A stretch of 64,000 bases of DNA. Source: Streptomyces seoulensis. Lineage in GTDB: Bacteria; Actinomycetota; Actinomycetes; Streptomycetales; Streptomycetaceae. Within the stretch, counting starts at the first letter, position 1. The number at the start of each line of letters is the position of its first letter. A model generated the notes under the pieces. It did not search any database. It saw only the letters and a program-made list of their open reading frames with translations, and was not told the origin of the DNA. The stretch is taken from assembly GCF_004328625.1 (NCBI RefSeq), contig NZ_CP032229.1, positions 3,844,001 through 3,908,000 on the forward strand. The letters are read 5' to 3'. The translations under genes were made by a program, and so were the position numbers. Of this stretch, positions 34,972 through 43,400 are shown in pieces.

Positions 34972-35394
34972 ATGGCCCGACATTCCGCATCCCGGTCTTC
35001 CCGTCAGCCCGCCGCGCGGCGCGCGCTGATCGCGCTCGCGTCGGCCGGAGCCGCGTTGGCGGCGGGCGCGAGCGCGGCGCATGCCGAGGCGGCCGCGCCG
35101 GTGGTGGACGTGCCGCCGCTGCGCTCCGCCGACATCGGCGACATCAACCCGCAGTCCGGGGTGAACGCACTGACCACGTCCGTCGGTTACGCCACCGGCG
35201 CCATCGCGGGCCTCAAGCCCAACCCGCTGGCCGGCACCGGCACCGACCCGCTGAACAACGGCATCGGCACCACCATCGCCGACTTCAAGCCGCTCAACAC
35301 CCTGGCGCTGACCGGTCCGATCGCCCAGGCGCCGTCCTTCGGCGCGGTCCCGGTGGTGGGGCAGGCCCTGGGGCTGCTCACGCCGAAGGGCTGA
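34972..35394 (+). CDS. Secreted protein of unknown function
   Basis: 140 residues. Basic start (ARHSASRSSRQPAARR), hydrophobic segment ALIALASAGAALAAGASAAHA and a cleavage site near residue 38. The mature part (about 100 residues) is rich in Gly, Pro, Thr and Leu with segments such as GLKPNPLAGTGTDPLNNG and GPIAQAPSFGAVPVVGQAL. No domain recognised; it resembles the small secreted protein at 28519 in design. A strong hairpin follows. Confidence 0.82.
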   Translation: MARHSASRSSRQPAARRALIALASAGAALAAGASAAHAEAAAPVVDVPPLRSADIGDINPQSGVNALTTSVGYATGAIAGLKPNPLAGTGTDPLNNGIGTTIADFKPLNTLALTGPIAQAPSFGAVPVVGQALGLLTPKG

Positions 35395-35402
35395 CAAGAG
35401 CG

Positions 35403-35443
35403 AAGCCGCGCCGCCCCTTCGCGGTGAAGGGACGGCGCGGCTT
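35403..35443. terminator. Bidirectional terminator
   Basis: Long stem: AAGCCGCGCCG pairs with CGGCGCGGCTT and CCCTTC with GAAGGG, with one C/A mismatch between them and a 5-base loop. It separates the secreted-protein gene from the convergent aldehyde dehydrogenase operon. Confidence 0.9.
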
Positions 35444-35459
35444 TCGTGTGTCGCTCAGC

Positions 35460-36350
35460 TCAGTACGACGAGCCCGACGCGCCCAGCGCGCCCGTGGGGT
35501 GCCAGACCGTCTTGGTCTCCAGGAACGCCGTCAGGCGGTCGGTGCCGGGAGTCGCCGTGTAATCCACAGGCTGTGGACGGAGGACGCGCTTGAGGTTGTC
35601 CGCCGCCGCGATCTCCAGCTCCTTGGCCAGCTCGGCGTCCGCGCCCGCGAGGTCGATCGCGTTGACGTCCTGGTGCGCGGCGAGCGGGGCGCCCAGCTCG
35701 GCCGTGGCGCCGGACAGGATGTTGACGACACCGCCCGGCACGTCGGAGGTGGCCAGCACCTCGCCGAGCGACAGGGCGGGCAGCGGGGCCTTCGCCGAGG
35801 CGACGACGACCGCGGTGTTGCCGGTGGCGATCACCGGGGCCAGCACCGAGACCAGGCCCAGGAAGGACGAGTCCTGCGGGGCCAGCACCGCGACCACACC
35901 GGTCGGCTCGGGCGAGGAGAGGTTGAAGTACGGGCCCGCGACCGGGTTGGCGCCGCCCACGACCTGGGCGATCTTGTCCGTCCAGCCGGCGTACCAGACC
36001 CAGCGGTCGATCGCCGCGTCCACGACGGCGGCGGCCTTCGCCTTGGACAGCCCCTCGGCCTCGGCGACCTCGCGGACGAACTGCTCCTTGCGGCCCTCCA
36101 GCATCTCGGCCACCCGGTACAGCACCTGACCGCGGTTGTACGCGGTCGCGCCGGACCAGCCGCCGAACGCCTTGCGCGCGGCGACGACCGCGTCACGGGC
36201 GTCCTTGCGGCTCGACTGCGGCGCGTTCGCCAGCCAGTTGCCCTTGGAGTCGCTCACTTCGTACACCCGGCCGCTTTCGGAGCGGGGGAACTTGCCCCCG
36301 ACGTACAGCTTGTAGGTCTTGAAGACGGAAAGTCGGGTGGCATCAGACAT
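35460..36350 (-). CDS. Short aldehyde-dehydrogenase-fold protein lacking catalytic residues
   Basis: 296 residues from the ATG at 36350, eight bases inside the end of the full-length aldehyde dehydrogenase gene. It aligns with the N-terminal NAD-binding and middle part of the ALDH fold (KTYKLYVGGKFPRSESG..., DRWVWYAGWTDK, GVVAVLAPQDS, GGVVNILSG) but lacks the LELGGK glutamate motif and the GQxC catalytic cysteine, and is about 180 residues short. It is probably a non-catalytic partner, as in ALDH16-type enzymes where a second ALDH domain has lost its cysteine. Function as a subunit is inference. Confidence 0.85.
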   Translation of the reverse strand: MSDATRLSVFKTYKLYVGGKFPRSESGRVYEVSDSKGNWLANAPQSSRKDARDAVVAARKAFGGWSGATAYNRGQVLYRVAEMLEGRKEQFVREVAEAEGLSKAKAAAVVDAAIDRWVWYAGWTDKIAQVVGGANPVAGPYFNLSSPEPTGVVAVLAPQDSSFLGLVSVLAPVIATGNTAVVVASAKAPLPALSLGEVLATSDVPGGVVNILSGATAELGAPLAAHQDVNAIDLAGADAELAKELEIAAADNLKRVLRPQPVDYTATPGTDRLTAFLETKTVWHPTGALGASGSSY

Positions 36351-37779
36351 CGAGGTACGCCTCCAGGCCGTGGCGGCCGCCCTCGCGGCCGAAGCCCGAC
36401 TCCTTGTAGCCGCCGAAGGGCGAGGTCGGGTCGAACTTGTTGAACGTGTTGGACCAGACGACCCCGGCGCGCAGCTTGTTCGCCACGGCCAGGATGCGGG
36501 AGCCCTTCTCGGTCCAGATGCCCGCCGACAGCCCGTACTGGGTGTTGTTGGCCTTGGCGACCGCCTCGTCCGGGGTACGGAAGGACAGGACCGAGAGCAC
36601 CGGGCCGAAGATCTCGTCGCGGGCGATGGTGTGCGCCTGGGTGACGTTCGTGAACAGCGTCGGGGCGAACCAGTAGCCGGACGAAGGGATTTCACAGGCG
36701 GGGGACCAGCGCTCGGCGCCCTCCGCCTCGCCCTTGTCCGCCAGCTCGGTGATCCGGGCCAGCTGCTCGGCGGAGTTGATCGCGCCGATGTCGGTGTTCT
36801 TGTCCAGCGGGTCGCCGAGGCGCAGCGTGGACAGGCGGCGCTTGAGGGCGTCCAGCAGCTCGTCCTGGATCGACTCCTGGACCAGCAGCCGCGAGCCCGC
36901 GCAGCAGACCTGGCCCTGGTTGAAGAAGATGCCGGTGACGATGCCCTCGACGGCCTGGTCGATCGGGGCGTCGTCGAAGACGATGTTGGCGCCCTTGCCG
37001 CCCAGCTCCAGGGTGAGCTTCTTGCTCGTGCCCGCGACCGTGCGGGCGATCTCCTTGCCGACGGCCGTGGAGCCGGTGAAGGCGACCTTGTTCACGTCGG
37101 GGTGTCCGACCAGCGCCGCGCCCGCGTCGCCGTAGCCCGGCAGGATGTTGACGACACCCTTGGGCAGGCCCGCCTGGCGGCAGATGTCCGCGAAGAACAG
37201 GGCGGACAGCGGGGTGGTCTCGGCGGGCTTGAGGACGACCGTGTTGCCGGTGGCCAGCGCCGGGGCGATCTTCCACGCCAGCATCAGCAGGGGGAAGTTC
37301 CACGGGATGACCTGGCCGGCGACGCCCAGCGGGGCCGGGTCGGCGCCGAAGCCGGCGTGGTCGAGCTTGTCGGCCCAGCCCGCGTAGTAGAAGAAGTGCG
37401 CGGCGACCAGGGGGAGGTCCGCGTCGCGGGTCTCCTTGATCGGCTTGCCGTTGTCCAGCGTCTCCAGCACGGCCAGCTCGCGGCTGCGCTCCTGGATGAT
37501 GCGGGCGATGCGGAACAGGTACTTGGCGCGCTCGGCGCCGGGCAGCGCCGACCAGGACGCGAACGCCTTGCGGGCGGCCTTGACCGCGCGGTCCACGTCC
37601 GCCTCGCCGGCCTGGGCGACCTCGGAGAGGACCTCCTCGGTGGCGGGGGAGACGGTCTTGAAGACCTTGCCGTCGGCGGAGTCGGTGAACTCGCCGTCGA
37701 TGAACAGGCCGTAGGAGGGCGCGATGTCGACGACGGCGCGGGACTCAGGCGCCGGTGCGTACTCGAAGAGGGAACCCAT
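36343..37779 (-). CDS. Aldehyde dehydrogenase (ALDH16-like catalytic subunit)
   Basis: 478 residues. All catalytic features are present: VIPWNFPLLMLAWK, FTGSTAVGKEIA (NAD binding), LTLELGGKGANIVF (general-base glutamate) and NQGQVCCAGSRL (nucleophile cysteine). FFYYAGWADKLDHA and the deoC context suggest oxidation of acetaldehyde released by DeoC to acetate. It starts 5 bases after deoC and overlaps the short ALDH-like gene, so the three form one operon. Confidence 0.93.
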   Translation of the reverse strand: MGSLFEYAPAPESRAVVDIAPSYGLFIDGEFTDSADGKVFKTVSPATEEVLSEVAQAGEADVDRAVKAARKAFASWSALPGAERAKYLFRIARIIQERSRELAVLETLDNGKPIKETRDADLPLVAAHFFYYAGWADKLDHAGFGADPAPLGVAGQVIPWNFPLLMLAWKIAPALATGNTVVLKPAETTPLSALFFADICRQAGLPKGVVNILPGYGDAGAALVGHPDVNKVAFTGSTAVGKEIARTVAGTSKKLTLELGGKGANIVFDDAPIDQAVEGIVTGIFFNQGQVCCAGSRLLVQESIQDELLDALKRRLSTLRLGDPLDKNTDIGAINSAEQLARITELADKGEAEGAERWSPACEIPSSGYWFAPTLFTNVTQAHTIARDEIFGPVLSVLSFRTPDEAVAKANNTQYGLSAGIWTEKGSRILAVANKLRAGVVWSNTFNKFDPTSPFGGYKESGFGREGGRHGLEAYLDV

Positions 37780-37784
37780 GGTGA

Positions 37785-38789
37785 TCAGTCCACCGTCACG
37801 TAGTCGGGGCCGGAGTAGCGGCCGGTGGCCAGCTTCTGACGCTGCATCAGCAGGTCGTTCAGCAGCGAGGAGGCGCCGAAGCGGAACCAGTGGTTGTCCA
37901 GCCAGTCCTGGCCCGCGGTCTCGTTGACCAGCACCAGGAACTTGACCGCGTCCTTGGTGGTGCGGATGCCGCCCGCGGGCTTCACGCCGACCTGGACGCC
38001 GGTCTGGGCGCGGAAGTCGCGCACCGCCTCCAGCATCAGCAGGGTGTTGGCGGGGGTGGCGTTGACGGCGACCTTGCCGGTGGACGTCTTGATGAAGTCC
38101 GCGCCCGCCATCATGCCCAGCCAGCTCGCGCGGCGGATGTTGTCGTACGTGGACAGCTCGCCGGTCTCGAAGATGACCTTCAGACGGGCGCTGGTCCCGC
38201 AGGCTTCCTTCACGGCGGTGATCTCGTCGTAGACCTTGAGGTAGTCGCCCGCGAGGAACGCGCCCCGGTCGATGACCATGTCGATCTCGTCCGCGCCCGC
38301 CGCGACCGCGTCCCGCACGTCGGCCAGCTTCACGCCGAGGGCGGCACGGCCGGCCGGGAAGGCGGTGGCGACCGAGGCGACCTTCACGCCGGAACCGGCG
38401 ACGGCCTCCTTGGCGACGGCCACCATGTCGGGATAGACGCAGACGGCGGCGGTCGTCGGGGACGTCCGGTCCGTGGGGTCCGGATGGACCGCCTTGGCGC
38501 CGAGCGCCCGGACCTTGCCGGGGGTGTCCGCGCCTTCCAGCGTGGTCAGGTCGACCATCGAGATGGCGAGGTCGATGGCGTACGCCTTCGCGGTGGTCTT
38601 GATGGAACGGGTGCCGAGCGACGCGGCACGCGCCTCCAGACCGACCGCGTCGACGCCGGGCAGCCCGTGGAGAAAACGGCGCAGCGTGCTGTCGGACGCG
38701 GTGACGTCGGCGAAAGCCTTCGCGGGGGATGTGGTGGGGGTACCACCCTGTTCGAGCGGAGCCGAGAGCTTGGGGGAGGGCATGGTCAC
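37785..38789 (-). CDS. deoC: Deoxyribose-phosphate aldolase
   Basis: 334 residues from the GTG at 38789; an ATG at 38783 is also possible. The Schiff-base lysine lies in ADFIKTSTGK and a second active-site lysine in VGVKPAGGIRT. It splits 2-deoxyribose-5-phosphate into glyceraldehyde-3-phosphate and acetaldehyde. It heads an operon with two aldehyde dehydrogenase genes. A near-perfect TCTACGCGCGTAG palindrome lies 12 bases upstream of the GTG, so the promoter is probably under the nucleoside regulon. A 35-residue N-terminal extension precedes the usual core. Confidence 0.95.
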   Translation of the reverse strand: MTMPSPKLSAPLEQGGTPTTSPAKAFADVTASDSTLRRFLHGLPGVDAVGLEARAASLGTRSIKTTAKAYAIDLAISMVDLTTLEGADTPGKVRALGAKAVHPDPTDRTSPTTAAVCVYPDMVAVAKEAVAGSGVKVASVATAFPAGRAALGVKLADVRDAVAAGADEIDMVIDRGAFLAGDYLKVYDEITAVKEACGTSARLKVIFETGELSTYDNIRRASWLGMMAGADFIKTSTGKVAVNATPANTLLMLEAVRDFRAQTGVQVGVKPAGGIRTTKDAVKFLVLVNETAGQDWLDNHWFRFGASSLLNDLLMQRQKLATGRYSGPDYVTVD

Positions 38790-38801
38790 CAGCCGAGCAT
38801 A

Positions 38802-38815
38802 TCTACGCGCGTAGC
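38802..38815. promoter_or_regulatory. Nucleoside-regulon operator, site C (deoC)
   Basis: TCTACGCGCGTAGC, 13 of 14 bases identical to TCTACGCGCGTAGA. It lies so close to the deoC start that binding should block RNA polymerase at the promoter. Confidence 0.78.
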
Positions 38816-38931
38816 GGCTGTATAGCCCCGGGGGCGGGGTTGTGGGGGGTCACACCGCCGCAGGTCACGGATGCGTTCCTCTCTCGGGCCGGGTAGTGGC
38901 TGTCGCGTCCCCTTCGTGCAGAATCGGGACC

Positions 38932-39624
38932 ATGACGACCCCGGACCACCAGTCACCCGCGTCGGCGCCCGTGGTGCCCGCCGCCAGGGACCGGATCTAC
39001 CGCTCGCCGATGGGACTCGTGGGCGGTGTGCTCCTGCTGGCCCTCGTCGTCTGGCTCGGCTGCGACGCGCTGTTCCGAGGCCACGGGCGGGTGCCGTGGC
39101 TGGCGCTGGCCGTGATGATCCTGGTCGTACCGCTGGTGACGGCGTTCACGCTGCGCCCGGCGGTCTTCGCCAACCAGGAACGCCTCCGGGTCCGCAACCC
39201 CTTCCGCGTGATCCTGCTGCCCTGGGGCGAGCTGGCCACCCTGCGCTCGGGTTACTCCAACGAGGCCCTGGCCACCTCCGGCACCAAGTTCCAGCTCTGG
39301 GCGATCCCGGTCTCGCTGCGCGCCCGCAAGCGCGCGGCCAACAAGCGGGCGAAGGCGGCGGCGCAGGCGGCCCGCGGGGGCAGCGGCCCCTTCGCCGGGC
39401 CCCGCTTCGGCATGTTCGGCGGCGACGCCTCCGTCCCCGACGTCTCGGCCGGCCGCGCCCGCGCCGAGACCGACAAGGTCATGGACGACCTCCGCGACCT
39501 CCACGAACGCCACGGCGAGGCGGAACACGCCCAGGGCGAGATCACCACCCGCTGGGCCTACGAGATCCTGGTCCCGGCCCTCGCGGGCGCCGTACTGCTG
39601 GCGATCCTGCTCGTCACGGGCTGA
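38932..39624 (+). CDS. PH-domain membrane protein
   Basis: 230 residues. Two membrane helices at about 28-45 and 53-75 (GLVGGVLLLALVVWLGCDAL, WLALAVMILVVPLVTAF) and one at the C-terminus (ALAGAVLLAILLVTG) enclose a small bacterial PH domain of the bPH_6 type (NQERLRVRNPFRVILLPWGELATLR). A charged region of about 80 residues follows. It is divergent from deoC. Such proteins occur throughout Streptomyces; role unknown. Confidence 0.8.
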   Translation: MTTPDHQSPASAPVVPAARDRIYRSPMGLVGGVLLLALVVWLGCDALFRGHGRVPWLALAVMILVVPLVTAFTLRPAVFANQERLRVRNPFRVILLPWGELATLRSGYSNEALATSGTKFQLWAIPVSLRARKRAANKRAKAAAQAARGGSGPFAGPRFGMFGGDASVPDVSAGRARAETDKVMDDLRDLHERHGEAEHAQGEITTRWAYEILVPALAGAVLLAILLVTG

Positions 39625-39637
39625 CCCCGGCCACGGT

Positions 39638-39670
39638 CGGCGGCGGACGGAGCGACTCCGGCCGCCGCCG
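39638..39670 (+). terminator. Terminator after the PH-domain gene
   Basis: 15-bp stem CGGCGGCGGACGGAG/CTCCGGCCGCCGCCG with one mismatch and a 3-base loop, 13 bases after the stop. Confidence 0.8.
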
Positions 39671-39743
39671 ATTTCTGTGACGCGCTCTCTTCGCGCCTCC
39701 GCGCGCGTCCCACCGACATCCGAAGGACAGAGGAAAGACGGCA

Positions 39744-40364
39744 GTGAAGACCCGGCGCGGCTGGCGCGCGAACACGAAGGCGCCGGAGAACCGGTACAAG
39801 CTGAGCCTCCTGCGCGCGATGACGGCCGGGGCGCGGCTGTCGCGCGACCGGAGGGCATGGATCGCCGCAGGCGCCGTGCTGCTGGTCGTGGTGGCGGCGG
39901 GGGTGTGGGTCCACCTCGCCGGACGGCAGGACGGGCCGCCCGACACCCGCGCCCGCCAGTACAAGGAGTTCGACGCCTGCCTGCTGACCGGCGACAAGGG
40001 CATCGCGGAGGGCACCCGCGCGGCCTCGGCGTGGCAGGGCATGCAGCGGGCGTCGTCGGAGACGCGGGCCCGGATCAACTACGTGCCGGTGACGGGCGCG
40101 CAGTCGGTGACCAACACCCGGCCGTTCCTCAACAGTCTGATGCAGCGCCAGTGCGGTGTCCTGATAGCGGTAGGCGCCCCCCAGGCGCGGGTCGCCCAAG
40201 AGGCGGCGGCCCAGCATCCCGAGGTGCGGTTCGTCCTCGTCGACGGGGCGTCAACTGCCGGGACGGGCAAGGCCGGGAACGTCACCGTGGCCCAGCCGGA
40301 CGAGTCGCTGCCGGGTGTGGTGGCCGACGTGATCGGGCGGGCCGTGGACGCCTCCGGGCAGTGA
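39744..40364 (+). CDS. Short membrane-anchored BMP-like protein
   Basis: 206 residues from a GTG. A basic start, one membrane helix (AWIAAGAVLLVVVAAGVWVHL, about 38-58), then a domain like the first lobe of BMP-family nucleoside-binding proteins: EFDACLLTGDKGIAEGTRAASAWQGMQRA, later GVLIAVGAPQARVAQEAAAQHPEVRFVLVDG. The second lobe is missing and there is no lipobox, so it is not a normal ABC binding protein. A nucleoside-sensing role near deoC is possible but unproven. Confidence 0.7.
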   Translation: MKTRRGWRANTKAPENRYKLSLLRAMTAGARLSRDRRAWIAAGAVLLVVVAAGVWVHLAGRQDGPPDTRARQYKEFDACLLTGDKGIAEGTRAASAWQGMQRASSETRARINYVPVTGAQSVTNTRPFLNSLMQRQCGVLIAVGAPQARVAQEAAAQHPEVRFVLVDGASTAGTGKAGNVTVAQPDESLPGVVADVIGRAVDASGQ

Positions 40365-40479
40365 CACACGGGGAGTTGTAGTAAAGATCAGTTAAAAGTG
40401 ATGACCTTGTGTAGGTCAAATGATCGAAGGTGAGAAAAACTTACGAAGTTTTGCTGACTTCTTAAGTTAAGGCTCTCCC
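40365..40479. promoter_or_regulatory. AT-rich promoter region of the RHS toxin gene
   Basis: About 115 bases much richer in A/T than the surroundings. It holds two inverted repeats: TGACCT-TGTGT-AGGTCA (40402-40418) and AAAACTT-ACG-AAGTTTT (40436-40452). An AAGG eight bases before the ATG at 40480 is the likely ribosome site. The composition suggests acquired DNA and possible silencing by an Lsr2-type protein. Confidence 0.6.
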
Positions 40480-43400
40480 ATGCGTGTTCGCTGGGTCCGT
40501 AGCCCTCGCTTGTTCCCGCCGGGCGGTTCCGGCAGACGTCGAGCGAGGGCTACGGCTCTTTCGGTACTTGTCTCCCTCTCCTTCATGCTCACCACCGAGA
40601 CAGCGGCGGCCACCGGCGCCACCCTGCCGGCGCTGAGCATGCCCGAACTGTCCTTCGCCGGCCTGGCGAAGTGGGTCCACAGTTCCTCCCTCGACACTCC
40701 TGACCAGCAGGGCGGCACCGCGCGGGGCAAGAGCCACCACGCCTCGTCGGCGGCCACCAGCACCAACCACACGGCCGGACACGAGCCCGGCCGGGGCAAG
40801 GGTGAACTCGGCGCGTACCAGCGCCATGTGACCCAGCCCGAGAAGACCACCACCAAGGCCCTGGCGTCGGGGAAGAGCTTCAACCTCCGCACCAGCAAGC
40901 GGAACGCCAAGAAGTCCACCGCGACCTCGGACTACTTCGTCAACGCCGACGGCTCCACCACCGTGCGCCACTACGACGTACGGGCCAACTTCAAGTCGGC
41001 GGACGGCACCTGGAAGCCGATCGACACCAGCCTGAAGAAGAGCGACGACGGCCGGTTCGAGCAGACCGCCAACTCCGTCGACGTCGACTTCGCCCCGGAC
41101 GCGGCCGACGACCGGCTGGCCTCTCTCGGCCTCGGCAACGGCCGTTCGGTCGCGTACTCCCTCCTCGGCGCCCGTGAGACCGAGGCGTCGAAGGACGAGA
41201 ACGGCACCCTCCTCTACGCCGACGCCCTGCCCGGCACCGATGTGCAGCTCGCGCCGATCGCGGACGGCTTCAAGGAGAACCTCGTCCTGCGTTCCAAGGA
41301 CGCGGACAACTCCTGGCTGTTCGCGCTGGACGCGAAGGGGCTGACCCCGCGCATCGGCAAGAACGGCGACGTCGAGTTCACCGGCGCCGACGGCAAGGTC
41401 GCCGCGACCGTCCCCCATGCCTACATGGAGGACTCGCGCATCGACCGCCGCTCCGGTGACGGCGCCCGCTCCCGCGAGGTCACCTACGAGCTGACCACCG
41501 TGGACGGTGAACCGGTGCTGCGGATGACCGCCGACCGGGCCTGGCTGGACGACCCCGAGCGGGTCTACCCCGTCACCGTCGACCCGACGACGGTCGTGAA
41601 CGCCAGCCAGGCGACGTACGTCCAGAACGACTACAACTCCAACCGCTCGGCGGAGAACCAGATCAAGGTCGGTTCCTACGACGCGGGCACCACCAAGGCG
41701 AACTCCTTCCTCCAGTTCTCGTCGCTGGGTTCGACGATCGCCGGACGGCAGGTCTCCGCCGCGACGCTGAACGTCTGGGCGCTGTGGTCCGCCACCTGCA
41801 CCCCCGAGGCGTTCTCGGTCTACCCGGTGACCCAGTCGTGGTCCCCGTCGACGACCACCACCTACCCGGGTCCGGCGTACGGCTCCGCCCTCGGCTCCAC
41901 CACGCCCGCCCCCGGCGCCTCCTGCACCAACAGCACCGGCAGCACCGGTGTCGGTGTGAAGATGCCGGTGTCGCTGTCGACGTCCTGGTTCACCCAGGTC
42001 GCCGCGGGCGGCGTCAACTACGGCCTGGCGCTTGCCGCGCCGACCGGTGACGGACTGCACTGGAAGAAGTTCCACTCCGACGACTCGGCCACCTCCGGCT
42101 GGCGTCCGTCTCTCGACCTGACCTACGGGACCAACGTCGAGCCGCAGGTCAACGCTTCGTACCCGCCTGAGAACTTCCAGGCCAACACCCTCCAGCCGGA
42201 GCTGCTCGTCTACGCGAGCGATGCCGACAAGTCGCCCAACGCGGCGCTGTCGTACTCCTTCGAGGTGTACGACGCGGACTCCGGCAGCACCACGCCCGTC
42301 GTCACCTCCGGCGCCCTGACCAAGGGGAGCTGGAAGATCCCGGCGGGCAAGCTGAAGTGGTCGAAGAACTACGCCTGGTACGCGGGGGTGAGCGACGGGC
42401 TCGACGAGACGACCTACTCCAGCCGGTTCACCACCGCCGTCCCGCAGCCCCCCGTCACCTCGGGCCTGGCCCAGAACACCGACGGCCACGACTTCGACCC
42501 GAGTGACGCCAACTTCACCACCGACGACTCCGACGCGGACGTCGAGGTGGTCGGCCCCTCGCTGGAGATCGACCGCTCGTACAACAGCATCGATCCGCGG
42601 GTCGACGGTGCCTTCGGCGCCGGCTGGTCGACGGTCGCCGACATGAAGGCCGCCGAGGTCAAGAACCCGTCCGGCGCCGTCACCAGCGTGATCATCACCT
42701 ACCCCGGTGGTGAGCAGGTCGCCTTCGGCCGCAACACCGACGGCTCCTTCCAGCCTCCGCTGGGCCGGTACGCGCGGCTCCAGCCGGTCACCGACGGCTA
42801 CTCGCTGACGGACAAGGACTTCACCGAGTACGCCTTCACGCAGACCACCGCCAAGGCGGGCACGAAGGCGATATCCAGCATCAAGGACTACGCGGGCCGC
42901 ACGGAGACGTTCAGCTACAACGCCTCCAAGCAGCTCACGAAGATCACCAACGATAAGTCGCAGCGCTCGCTCGGCCTGACCTGGATCACGCCGTCCGGCG
43001 CCACCACGGCGCACGTCGCCTCGGTCGCGACCGACGCGGCGGTCAAGGACGACTCGTCCACGGTCCAGACCTGGAACTACGGCTACAACGGCGACCAGCT
43101 CACCACGGTCTGCCCGCCGGCCACCCCCACCAAGTGCACCACCTACGGCTACGCCACCGGCAACCACTACCGCACCACGGTGCTGGACGCCGACCCGTAC
43201 GCCTACTGGCGGCTCGGTGAGGCGTTGGGCGCCACCGTCGCGACGGACACGGTCGACAACAACCAGGGCCGCTACAACGGCCTCTACCACAACGTGACGC
43301 TGGGCGGCGCGTCCGTCCTCGCCGGTTCCACCCAGAAGACGGCCGGCTTCAACGGCACCACCTCCTACGTGGAGATGCCGAGCGCGCCGGGAGCCACGCC

